Assembly (NCBI GenBank): GCA_021161625.1
Contig: JAGHAG010000001.1
Span: forward strand, 1-13,792
Length of the DNA: 13,792 bases
From: Elusimicrobiota bacterium
Lineage (GTDB): Bacteria > CG03
Reading direction: 5' to 3'
The first letter of the stretch is position 1; every line of letters begins with the position of its first letter. Below, in pieces: positions 1-6,533 of this stretch. The notes beneath the pieces are model-generated. The model was not told the DNA's origin and searched no databases. It was given only the letters and a program-made list of their open reading frames with translations. Position numbers and translations under genes: made by a program.

Positions 1-1977
1 AACCTCATCAGCAACTTCACCTATAAGAAAAAGAACCCTTTCTCCTTTAAATCTGTATGCAAGTTTTAAAAATGGGAAGTGCAAAATTTCAGATTTAAGT
101 GTGTTTGAAGTAAACCCCGTTAGATGTTGGCTATCTAACGGGGTAAAGTTTTTCAAAATTGTTTCCAGAACTCCCTTAACATAGAAAAAGTCTATCTTTT
201 CTCTCTGGTAATGACTTAAAGGAATTGTTTGGCCGGTTATAATTCCTGCAATCTGTTCCTCTTCCAGAATTCTTTCATCTTTCTTTTTAAAAACCTTCCC
301 ACACTCAAAAATCCTGACATTATTCAAACCGCGTGAGACATTTCTTCTTAAAACATCCAGAAGAGACGGCAAAAAAATCGGTCTTAAAACATTCATGTCA
401 GATGAAAGGGGATTTTGAATTCTTACAACATTTTTTAACTCTTTCACCCTCACATCTGAAATCATATCACAGGTAACAACCTCATTAAATCCGTGTTTTA
501 TAAACTCATAAATAATTTTTTCTCTGAATTTTACTGTATCAGGCTTTCCATAGGGCATGCGTCTGATTTGTGGGTAGGAAGGGGGAATGTTTTCATATCC
601 GTAAATTCTTGCAACCTCTTCTGCTATATCCTGCTCAATTTTGAGGTCTCCCCTGTGGCTTAATGGTTTTATGGTATAGTCGTTTTCATTTCTCTGTAAA
701 ACTTTCGCACAACTTGCAAGAGCTTTCTCAAAATCATTAAAGGGAATTTCAAACCCTAAAAAATTTGAAATATTCTGCCTTTTTATTTTTATTTCTGGGC
801 GTTCAGGTGGGGCACCTTTTTCAACAAATCCCACAATCTTCCCCCCTGCAACCTTGCCAATCAAATAAGCAACCCTCAAAAGCGCTCCTCTCACCATGCA
901 GGGGTCGACCCCTCTTGAAAATCTCATTGCTGCATCAGAATTTATTCTCAATTTTTTTATAGCCCTGTAAATTGCTTCAGGATTAAAAAAAGCACTTTCC
1001 ACAAATACCCTTTTTGTATTTGAAAGAACTCCCGTGCTTTCCCCTCCCATTACACCGCCAACTGCAACCGCATTTGAGGAATCCCTTATAAGGCAAACAC
1101 CCTCTGGTAAAATATAATCTTTTCCGTCAAGAAGTTTTATCTTTTCTCCACTTCTTGATGGAGAAACAACAATTTTTCTTCCCTGCAATTTATCCAAATC
1201 AAATGCATGGGTTGGCTGTCCCAGTTCAAACAAAATCAAATTCGTTATATCAACAATATTGTTCTGCGGATTTAATCCCATAGATTTAAGTTTTTCTTTT
1301 ATCCAGTCAGGGGACTCCTTAACCTCAACGCCCTCAATAATACAGCCCGTATAATAAGGGCAGTTCGGGTCGGCAAGTTCAACGGAAAAATCTACTTCGC
1401 CTGCCTGCATATCCAAAGATGGAATTTGAGGGTTCTTTAATTCCTTCTTTGAAAAAATGCTTATCTCTCTTGCAATACCAAAAACCGAAAGACAATCTCC
1501 CCTGTTTGCAGTTATTTCAACATCCACAAGCGCCTGTTTTTTTGCAGAAAAAGGTTTTCCAAGTTCAAAGTTTCCTTCAAGAACCATAATGCCCTTAGCA
1601 TCCTCACCGAGCCCAAGTTCTTTCTCCGAACAAATCATACCGTTTGAAACAACCCCTCTTATTTTTCTTTTTGAAATTTTTATTCCACCTGGCAAAACCG
1701 CACCATCTTTTGCATAAGGAACAATTTGCCCTTTCTGGACATTTTCTGCACCACAGACAACTGTTGATATGGACTTACCGTCGGAAACAAGACAGGTCTT
1801 TAACTTTGTCCCGGAAATTGGAGTGACTTTCAAAACCTGCGCCACAACAACCCCTTCAAAATTTTGCGAGGATTTAATCTCTACTGCCTCAAATCCTGCT
1901 CTTGCAAGAATTTCTATTGTTTCAGAGGCACTTTCAATATCCACAAATTCCTTTAACCAGTTTATAGGAACTATCAT
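1..1977 (-). CDS. pheT: Phenylalanine--tRNA ligase beta subunit, C-terminus outside window
   Basis: This is the beta chain of the cytoplasmic alpha2-beta2 enzyme that charges tRNA-Phe. It reads open for 659 codons to the left edge, so about 110-140 residues, including the C-terminal FDX-ACB anticodon-binding domain, should lie outside. Seen in order: an N-terminal lead (MIVPINWLKEF), an EMAPII-like tRNA-binding domain (about 41-147), a B3/B4 editing region with NIVDITN (240-246), GQPTHAFD (253-260) and VGGVMGG (306-312), then SRGVDP (354-359). A B5 domain follows with RGDLKIEQDIAEEVARIYGY (442-461), then the catalytic-like core with NPLSSDMNVLRP (522-533). The ATG at 1977 is preceded by GAGGA, which overlaps the pheS stop seven bases upstream, so the two subunits are probably translated together. 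A 12-bp palindrome falls in codons 612-622. Family assignment is very secure. Confidence 0.97.
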   Translation of the reverse strand, partial: MIVPINWLKEFVDIESASETIEILARAGFEAVEIKSSQNFEGVVVAQVLKVTPISGTKLKTCLVSDGKSISTVVCGAENVQKGQIVPYAKDGAVLPGGIKISKRKIRGVVSNGMICSEKELGLGEDAKGIMVLEGNFELGKPFSAKKQALVDVEITANRGDCLSVFGIAREISIFSKKELKNPQIPSLDMQAGEVDFSVELADPNCPYYTGCIIEGVEVKESPDWIKEKLKSMGLNPQNNIVDITNLILFELGQPTHAFDLDKLQGRKIVVSPSRSGEKIKLLDGKDYILPEGVCLIRDSSNAVAVGGVMGGESTGVLSNTKRVFVESAFFNPEAIYRAIKKLRINSDAAMRFSRGVDPCMVRGALLRVAYLIGKVAGGKIVGFVEKGAPPERPEIKIKRQNISNFLGFEIPFNDFEKALASCAKVLQRNENDYTIKPLSHRGDLKIEQDIAEEVARIYGYENIPPSYPQIRRMPYGKPDTVKFREKIIYEFIKHGFNEVVTCDMISDVRVKELKNVVRIQNPLSSDMNVLRPIFLPSLLDVLRRNVSRGLNNVRIFECGKVFKKKDERILEEEQIAGIITGQTIPLSHYQREKIDFFYVKGVLETILKNFTPLDSQHLTGFTSNTLKSEILHFPFLKLAYRFKGERVLFLIGEVADEV
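114..144. repeat. Perfect 12-bp palindrome inside pheT
   Basis: The arms ACCCCGTTAGAT (114-125) and ATCTAACGGGGT (133-144) are exact reverse complements around a 7-base loop. They lie within the pheT reading frame, encoding roughly residues T612 to F622. The stem is much more GC-rich at its base than the surrounding AT-rich coding sequence. It could be an in-frame palindromic element or a strong mRNA hairpin late in the operon. There is no U-tract, so it is not an ordinary terminator. Confidence 0.85.
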
Positions 1978-1984
1978 ACTTTCC

Positions 1985-3001
1985 TCATCTAAATTGTTCC
2001 AGAAACCTCAAATCATTGTTGTAAAAATCTCTCAAATCTTTAAGTTTGTAATAGATAAGAGCAATTCTTTCCACCCCCATCCCAAAAGCAAATCCCTGCC
2101 ACTTTTCCTTGCATCCAGCATTTTTGAAAATGTTGGGATGAACCATTCCTGCTCCAAGGATTTCAAGCCATCCCTGTCCGCCACAGGTAGAACAGCCCTT
2201 TCCCCCACAAACCGTACAGCTTATGTCAAGTTCGCAGGAAGGTTCTGTAAAAGGAAAGAAACTGGGCCTCATCCTCACTTTTACATCACCGAACATTCTG
2301 TATGCAAAACCGAGAAGAACGCCTTTTAAATCAGAAAAAGAAACATCCCTGTCCACCCACAATCCCTCAACCTGATGAAAAACAGGGTAATGAGAAGCAT
2401 CAACTGCATCCCTTCTAAAACACTTTCCTGGAACAATCACTGCAAGAGGGGGGGGATTGTTCTCAAGAATTCTTATCTGCACAGGTGAGGTGTGTGTTCT
2501 TAAAAGAAGGTTTTTGTGACCCTCAATGTAAAGGGTGTCATGCATGTCGCGGGATGGATGAAATTCAGGAATGTTTAATGCTTCAAAGTTGTGCCAGTCA
2601 TCCTCAATGAGTGGTCCTTCCACAAGAGAAAAACCAAGTGAAAAGAAAATATCGGCAATTTTTTCCAGAACCTGATTTAAGGGATGTCGGGTTCCTGAAT
2701 AAAATGGAATACCAGGAAGGGTTTCATCAATTTCCCCTGCCCCTTTTCCATGCTGCTGAAATTTGAGAGATATCTCCTTTAATTTTGCTTCAATTTCAGT
2801 TTTTAAAGTATTTAAAGCTTTTCCAATTTCAGGTCTTATGTTAGGAGGTAATTCAGGAATGCTTTTTAAAAGCCGCGAGACCTTTCCCTTTCTCCCTATG
2901 TATACACTTTTTATGTTTAAGAGTTGTTCAACACTTTTGATATTTTTAACTGTTTCAAAAAAATTTTTTCTAATCCTTGATATTTCATTTTTAATGTGCA
3001 T
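1985..3001 (-). CDS. pheS: Phenylalanine--tRNA ligase alpha subunit
   Basis: This is the catalytic alpha chain of phenylalanyl-tRNA synthetase (class II), which partners PheT encoded just downstream. At 338 residues it has normal length. The N-terminal about 85 residues form the helical tRNA-contacting arm. The catalytic domain then shows RHPLNQ (105-110), EGPLIEDDWHNFEALN (128-143), HPSRDMHDTLY (148-158), LLRTHTSPVQ (166-175), the motif-2-like FRRDAVDASHYPVFHQVEG (195-213), and the motif-3 segment GFAFGMGVERIALIYY (303-318). An insertion with C262, C265, C270 and C273 (CxxC-x4-CxxC) resembles a metal knuckle. That form is common in many bacterial PheS but absent from the E. coli type. The ATG at 3001 has a CAGGAG ribosome site seven bases upstream. 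It sits 16 bp after rplT and 7 bp before pheT, consistent with one operon. Confidence 0.98.
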   Translation of the reverse strand: MHIKNEISRIRKNFFETVKNIKSVEQLLNIKSVYIGRKGKVSRLLKSIPELPPNIRPEIGKALNTLKTEIEAKLKEISLKFQQHGKGAGEIDETLPGIPFYSGTRHPLNQVLEKIADIFFSLGFSLVEGPLIEDDWHNFEALNIPEFHPSRDMHDTLYIEGHKNLLLRTHTSPVQIRILENNPPPLAVIVPGKCFRRDAVDASHYPVFHQVEGLWVDRDVSFSDLKGVLLGFAYRMFGDVKVRMRPSFFPFTEPSCELDISCTVCGGKGCSTCGGQGWLEILGAGMVHPNIFKNAGCKEKWQGFAFGMGVERIALIYYKLKDLRDFYNNDLRFLEQFR

Positions 3002-3017
3002 TTTTTTCTCCTGAAAT

Positions 3018-3362
3018 TCATTTAACCGCCTCTACGATTTTTTTGAAATCCTCTTTTCTATTGAGAAGAATTTTGTAAAGCATGGGTCTTGAAAGAAGTA
3101 TGTTTTTCTCTTTTAACTTTTTTATAAATTCAGAATATCTCATTCCCATATTCCTCAAAGCAATTGAAAGATTTGTTATCCACAGACGACGAAACTGTCT
3201 TTTTTTTACTCTCCTGTCTCTGGTTGCATATGCCAGTGCTCTTTCCATATTTTCCTTTGCCTGTCTGTAAAGTGCTTTTTTTGCACCTCTTGAGCCTTTT
3301 GCCTGTTTTAAAACTTTCTTATGCTTTTTCCTTTTAATTTTTCCTCTTTTTACTCTTGCCAT
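3018..3362 (-). CDS. rplT: 50S ribosomal protein L20
   Basis: This is a ribosomal large-subunit protein that binds 23S rRNA and is required early in 50S assembly. Its 114 residues match the usual 115-120. The basic N-terminus MARVKRGKIKRKKHKKVLK, then AKGSRGAKKALYRQAKE and the helix RDRRVKKRQFRRLWI (48-62), are signatures of the family. NMGMRYSEFIKKLK (71-84) and SRPMLYKILLN belong to the C-terminal globular part. The ATG at 3362 is preceded by AAAGGAG (3370-3376) with seven bases between, the strongest ribosome site in the window. The rplT-pheS-pheT order is common in bacteria. The usual upstream infC and rpmI are replaced here by a DUF1116 gene ending 32 bp upstream. I see no obvious L20 autoregulatory structure in that short gap. 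Confidence 0.98.
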   Translation of the reverse strand: MARVKRGKIKRKKHKKVLKQAKGSRGAKKALYRQAKENMERALAYATRDRRVKKRQFRRLWITNLSIALRNMGMRYSEFIKKLKEKNILLSRPMLYKILLNRKEDFKKIVEAVK

Positions 3363-3369
3363 GGTTTAT

Positions 3370-3376
3370 CTCCTTT
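3370..3376 (-). promoter_or_regulatory. Strong Shine-Dalgarno of rplT
   Basis: AAAGGAG on the minus strand, seven bases before the rplT ATG. It shows that this organism uses ordinary Shine-Dalgarno initiation inside operons, in contrast to the two leaderless-looking starts at 8948 and 13621. Confidence 0.9.
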
Positions 3377-3394
3377 AGAAACTTAGCAAATATG

Positions 3395-4825
3395 CTACAA
3401 AATTTTATATTTTTTTGCAAAGGCAATCAATGCATCTTCAAAAAGTTTTAAATCTCCTCTCAAAATTCCTGCACCGACCTGCCCTATTCCAGGTTTCTTG
3501 TGAGCAATTCCTGTGTTTATCACAGGGGCAACTTGTTTTTCAACAACTTTTAAAACATCCACTCCGAGCGGAGTTCCTCTGAAATTTAAAGCAGGTATAA
3601 GAAAATCTTTATGTTGAGCAGTTGTGATTTCATACATTTCAAGAGTATAATTTATTGCATCCTGTGCTTTTCCACCGACAAATCCAACAATTGCAGGGGC
3701 GGCTGCCATTGCATAGGCACCAATCCCTGCTGATTCAGAAATTGTGCTGTCCCCTATGTCAGGATTTGCATCTTTTTCAGAAAAACCTGGAAAATAAAGA
3801 CCCTTGGGCATCCCAGCAGGAGCAGTAAACCATCTGTCTCCAAGAGATGAAATCCTAATTCCAATTTCTGTGCCGTTTCTTGCCATAACCCACATAACTG
3901 TGGAATAAGGAACCCCTTTTGCAGGGTCAACAGTTGCCTTGCACGAAGCCATGGAAAGATTTAAGAAAAAATGGGGATTGTCCCCTATAAAATTTATAAC
4001 ATCAAGAATTGTTTTTCTCTCTTCATCAAGAGAAATTAAAGCAGGTGTAATGAGTTTTAAAAACAAATCTGTTGATGCCATATTTCTGTTGTGGCATTCG
4101 TCCCCTCTCTGCAGACCCTGAGCAATAATGGTTTTTATATCAATTCCACCCATTTTTTTAACTGCTTTTGAAAGAACAGGACCAAGAACATCTCTCATCC
4201 ATATCAATCTCTTTAAAACATCCTTGCCCCATGCTCCAAATCTCAATGCCCTTCCAAGCCCTTCGTTCAAACTACAGTAAGCAACATTCCCGTATTTTTT
4301 GTTTTTTACACAGAAAACATACATTGAGGGTGAAATGATGCCTGCCATGGGACCGACTGCATTGTGGTGGTGGCAGGGAGAAAATTTTATTTTTCCACTT
4401 TTCACGAGTCTTTCTGCCTCTTTCAGATTTTTTGCTTTTCCTTCAAAAATCAATGCACCAAGAACTGCCCCTCTCATGGGTCCGCACATTTTATCCCACA
4501 TCACAGGAGGTCCTGCATGCAGAATTGTATTTTTTGTCATTCTCGGGATTACCTCTATTGCAGGTCTTACATCAACAAGATAGGGCTGGGCATTCATCAT
4601 AATTTGAGCAACTTTTTTGTTTGCCTTTTTTATCCTATTAAGTAAAATTTTTGATGAATTTATTCTGTCAAGAATTTTTATTATTTCTTTTTTCCCTCCT
4701 GCAGGTGGCTTCCAGTTAAGGTGAATACATTTCACCCCCTGTGTATCCAGAGATTCTTTAAAATTTTTCAAGCCCATATTCAGAACAACCATCTTTTTAT
4801 TTAAAAGCTCCTCTGCTTTTTTCAT
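3395..4825 (-). CDS. DUF1116 family protein (AllG/YlbE-like)
   Basis: This is a 476-residue member of DUF1116, the family of E. coli YlbE (renamed AllG) and YahG. AllG acts with AllF (FdrA) and AllH (YlbF) as oxamate carbamoyltransferase in allantoin breakdown. Family hallmarks are VLNMGLKNF (14-22), NWKPPAGG (37-44), CHHHNAVGPMAG (151-162), NEGLGRALRFGAWG (187-200), GDECHNRNMAST (241-252), NFRGTPLGVDV (414-424) and INTGIAHKKPGIGQVGAG (436-453). I chose the ATG at 4825 rather than the in-frame ATG at 4840. A GGAGGT (4833-4838) stands seven bases before 4825, whereas 4840 has no ribosome site. No FdrA- or AllH-like partner is in the window, so an oxamate role is only an inference. The family call is strong but the substrate is unknown. 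It ends 32 bp before rplT and probably shares its transcript. Confidence 0.9.
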   Translation of the reverse strand: MKKAEELLNKKMVVLNMGLKNFKESLDTQGVKCIHLNWKPPAGGKKEIIKILDRINSSKILLNRIKKANKKVAQIMMNAQPYLVDVRPAIEVIPRMTKNTILHAGPPVMWDKMCGPMRGAVLGALIFEGKAKNLKEAERLVKSGKIKFSPCHHHNAVGPMAGIISPSMYVFCVKNKKYGNVAYCSLNEGLGRALRFGAWGKDVLKRLIWMRDVLGPVLSKAVKKMGGIDIKTIIAQGLQRGDECHNRNMASTDLFLKLITPALISLDEERKTILDVINFIGDNPHFFLNLSMASCKATVDPAKGVPYSTVMWVMARNGTEIGIRISSLGDRWFTAPAGMPKGLYFPGFSEKDANPDIGDSTISESAGIGAYAMAAAPAIVGFVGGKAQDAINYTLEMYEITTAQHKDFLIPALNFRGTPLGVDVLKVVEKQVAPVINTGIAHKKPGIGQVGAGILRGDLKLFEDALIAFAKKYKIL

Positions 4826-4832
4826 CTCTTCC

Positions 4833-4838
4833 ACCTCC
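4833..4838 (-). promoter_or_regulatory. Shine-Dalgarno deciding the DUF1116 start
   Basis: GGAGGT on the minus strand, seven bases upstream of the ATG at 4825. It lies inside the five extra codons of the longer reading (start 4840). A perfect anti-SD match at ideal spacing therefore favours the shorter protein beginning MKKAEELL. Confidence 0.8.
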
Positions 4839-4881
4839 ATTTACATAATTTTATTTTCCAAACCTGAAGGGAATAATTTAG

Positions 4882-4989
4882 CAAATAGCGAACAGCAAAC
4901 AATGACAATAGGGATGAGTAACGAGTAATGAGTAATGAGGGAATAGCGAATAGGGGACAGTGGATAGAGGATAGAGGATAGAGGAAAGT
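4882..4989. repeat. Degenerate heptamer tandem repeats, left tract
   Basis: Successive 7-base units can be read directly. ATGAGTA, ACGAGTA, ATGAGTA and ATGAGGG occupy 4914-4941. Three GGATAGA units and a GGAAAGT occupy 4962-4989, preceded by looser units of the type AATAGCG. The bases around 4906-4941 recur at 13738-13773. Confidence 0.85.
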
Positions 4990-4994
4990 GAATG

Positions 4995-5064
4995 GAAATA
5001 TGCTCCGATAAATCGGAGCGAAATTTGTTGAAATATGTTCCGATAAATCAGAACGAAACTGATT
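4995..5064. repeat. Two tandem 35-base units, each with a palindrome
   Basis: Units 4995-5029 and 5030-5064 agree at about 29 of 35 positions. The first holds GCTCCGAT-AA-ATCGGAGC (5002-5019), a perfect 8-bp palindrome. The second holds GTTCCGAT-AA-ATCAGAAC (5037-5054), imperfect by one pair. One change between units is compensated on the opposite arm (C-G to T-A), which hints that the hairpin, not just the sequence, is kept. A third unit may begin at 5065 but breaks down after six bases. Confidence 0.8.
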
Positions 5065-5084
5065 GAAATTTCCGTGCCAATGGA

Positions 5085-5127
5085 ATTTAACCACAGCCCT
5101 TTCCTTAGAAAGGGCTGGGTTAAAATT
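5085..5127. repeat. Long imperfect inverted repeat
   Basis: The core CAGCCCTTTC (5094-5103) pairs with GAAAGGGCTG (5108-5117) around the loop CTTA. Outside it, AATTTAACC pairs with GGTTAAAATT with one bulge, giving a stem of roughly 19 pairs. There is no T-run on either side, so it lacks the form of an intrinsic terminator. Confidence 0.75.
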
Positions 5128-5163
5128 CAAACTGCAAAATGCAAAATGACAATCCATATTATC

Positions 5164-5191
5164 AAATCCTAAATCCTAAATCCGAAATCCT
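5164..5191. repeat. Four AAATCCT heptamers
   Basis: AAATCCT, AAATCCT, AAATCCG and AAATCCT follow one another without gaps. Looser copies (CAATTACCAAAATCCCAAT type) continue to about 5229. They form another sequence class of the 7-base period that pervades this gap. Confidence 0.85.
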
Positions 5192-5257
5192 AAACAAAGC
5201 CCAATTACCAAAATCCCAATATCCAAAACATTATCCATCAGGATTAAGGATTAAGCC

Positions 5258-5277
5258 GCCCCCGATTTATCGAGGGC
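5258..5277. repeat. Palindrome with GATTTATC core
   Basis: GCCCCCGAT-TT-ATCGAGGGC forms a 9-bp stem with one mismatch. Its centre CCGATTTATCG is the reverse complement of the centre of the palindromes at 5002-5019 and 5037-5054, so the three appear to be one palindrome family. It is flanked on both sides by GGATTAAG heptamer units. Confidence 0.75.
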
Positions 5278-5278
5278 T

Positions 5279-5321
5279 TTAAGGATTAAGTATTTTATTT
5301 TTTCCATCACTTAATCCTTAA
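5279..5321. terminator. Perfect 13-bp inverted repeat, possible end of the arg transcript
   Basis: TTAAGGATTAAGT (5279-5291) is exactly reverse-complemented at 5309-5321, with a 17-base loop. It lies about 95 bases beyond the argJ stop and is the best stem in position to end that transcript. The stem is AT-rich and no clean U-tract follows, so termination is a guess. It may simply be two heptamer tracts in opposite orientation. Confidence 0.35.
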
Positions 5322-5340
5322 TTCTTAATCCTTACCATAC

Positions 5341-5400
5341 CTCTTCTCCCTTTCCACTATCCTCTTTCCTCTCCCCTCTATCCTCTTTTTTCTTAATCCT
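5341..5400. repeat. Pyrimidine-rich heptamer tract, right flank
   Basis: CTATCCT-type units on the plus strand (for example CTATCCTCTTTCC, CTCTATCCTC). It is the inverted counterpart of the GGATAGA tract at 4962-4989: 5364-5383 reverse-complements to 4969-4988 with two mismatches. Confidence 0.7.
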
Positions 5401-5414
5401 GATAATCTTGTAGG

Positions 5415-6533
5415 TTAATTATATTCTGCATTTATTTTAACATATCCTTTACTCAAATCATTTGTCCAGATTTCAAAATTTTCCCTGCCCTGTCTCAAAT
5501 CCACTTCAAATGAAACAAACTTTCTCTGCAATTTTCTTCGCAAGGTATTTCTGTTAAAAAAAACTGGCTTGCCGTTAAAAACTTTGGTCCCACAGATTTT
5601 AATTTTCAACTTTTTCTCATCAACATTAACTCCTGAAAAGCCCACTCTTGAATAAATTCTTCCCCAGTTCGGGCTTTCTCCGTTGAAAGCGGTTTTTATC
5701 AGCGGGGAATTTGAAAGAAATCTTGCAAGAAACTGCGCCTCTTTTGGGGTTCTGGCACCTCTTACAACAATTTTTATAACTTTGGTTGCACCCTCTCCGT
5801 CTTCTATAATTTTTCTGGAAAGTTGCCTGCAGACAAAATCAATCTGTTTCTTGAAATCTCCTTCTTTTATTTTTTTTAGAGCAGTTGAAAGGAAAAAAAC
5901 AGAATCATTTGTTGAGGTTTCTCCATCAACAGATATCTGGTTGAAAACTTTTAAAGCATTCTTAAAAATTTTCCTTTCTTTTTTAAAATCAACAAACGCA
6001 TCACTTAAAATAAAACATAAGAATGTTGCAAGGTTCGGTGCTATCATCCCTGAACCTTTGGCACAGGCCCAGAAATTTTTCGTTTCCGCTGTCTTCACAC
6101 AGGTATCTGTTGTAAGAATACTTTTTGCAAAAGAAAGGGGAGATGCTTTTTTCTGTCTGAAAAATTTTTCAAGTTTTTTTATACCATCTTTTATTTTTGA
6201 AACTGGCAGTTGCTTTCCTATAACACCTGTTGATGCAAGAAGAATTTCATTTTGTTTCACTCCAAAAATTTTTGAACAAAATTTCGCAACCTCCAGAGCC
6301 CTTCTAAAGCCCTCTTTCCCTGTGCCTGCGTTTGCAAATTTTGAATTTACAACAAGAATTTTCGGTCGGGAAAGGTTTTTTTTTGAAATTAAAATCGGGG
6401 CTGCTTTAAATTTGTTTTTTGTAAAGGAAGCAAGCGCAAAAAAACCATAAGGAAAATAGATTATGCCAAGGTCATATTTACCTTTTTTAAGACCAGAGCA
6501 AACTCCATTGATAAAGAGGTTTTTGAAATTCAC
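5415..6533 (-). CDS. argJ: Bifunctional glutamate N-acetyltransferase/ornithine acetyltransferase
   Basis: This enzyme transfers acetyl from N-acetylornithine to glutamate in the cyclic arginine pathway, and in bifunctional forms also makes N-acetylglutamate from acetyl-CoA. It is 372 residues, slightly short for the family. Visible signatures are STGVIGKQLP (101-110), GSGMIAPNLATFL (160-172) with the autocleavage A169/T170 where T170 becomes the nucleophile, SVDGETSTND (201-210), GEGATKVIKI (246-255), PNWGRI (288-293) and the C-terminal WTNDLSKGYVKINAEYN. Two usually conserved spots differ: NSKFANAG (63-70) where NSGNANA is typical, and serine before PNWGR where aspartate is usual. The start is GTG at 6533, overlapping the argC stop as GTGA, with GGGGAAGG about six bases upstream. 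It is translationally coupled to argC. Confidence 0.95.
   Translation of the reverse strand: MNFKNLFINGVCSGLKKGKYDLGIIYFPYGFFALASFTKNKFKAAPILISKKNLSRPKILVVNSKFANAGTGKEGFRRALEVAKFCSKIFGVKQNEILLASTGVIGKQLPVSKIKDGIKKLEKFFRQKKASPLSFAKSILTTDTCVKTAETKNFWACAKGSGMIAPNLATFLCFILSDAFVDFKKERKIFKNALKVFNQISVDGETSTNDSVFFLSTALKKIKEGDFKKQIDFVCRQLSRKIIEDGEGATKVIKIVVRGARTPKEAQFLARFLSNSPLIKTAFNGESPNWGRIYSRVGFSGVNVDEKKLKIKICGTKVFNGKPVFFNRNTLRRKLQRKFVSFEVDLRQGRENFEIWTNDLSKGYVKINAEYN

Larger units (their letters stand above)
4841..5414. other. Intergenic repeat mosaic without a credible gene
   Basis: About 570 bases between the argJ stop and the DUF1116 gene contain no convincing coding sequence. The one long open frame (4822-5157, minus) overlaps the DUF1116 start and would translate simple repeats. 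The region is built of heptamer tandem repeats on both sides, a pair of 35-base palindromic units, two further palindromes and a 13-bp inverted repeat. Its left flank is purine-rich and its right flank pyrimidine-rich on the plus strand. For example, 4969-4988 matches the reverse complement of 5364-5383 at 18 of 20 positions. The promoter for the DUF1116-rplT-pheST cluster probably lies at its left end. A weak TAAAAT at 4848-4853 is the best -10 candidate. Confidence 0.8.

Noticed and set aside
1769..2329. Plus-strand 186-codon open frame opposite pheS/pheT
   Set aside because: It lies antisense to two well-recognised synthetase genes and has no recognisable domain.
2448..2455. Run of eight G in pheS as a possible phase-variable tract
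   Set aside because: It encodes consecutive prolines in frame in an essential gene; a slippage switch there would be lethal and the full-length frame is intact.
3363..3394. L20 autoregulatory leader or pseudoknot before rplT
   Set aside because: Only 32 bp separate the genes and no stem structure beyond the ribosome site is evident.
4822..5157. Minus-strand 111-codon open frame upstream of the DUF1116 gene
   Set aside because: It overlaps the DUF1116 start in another frame and translates heptamer repeats and palindromes into low-complexity serine/leucine/tyrosine-rich sequence; no ribosome site or domain.
4882..5400. CRISPR array or attachment site in the repeat gap
   Set aside because: Units are contiguous 7-mers and short palindromes without regular unique spacers, and no cas, integrase or tRNA gene is nearby.
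5683..6450. Plus-strand 255-codon open frame opposite argJ
   Set aside because: Antisense shadow of a clear argJ; composition is the complement of AT-rich coding and no motif is visible.
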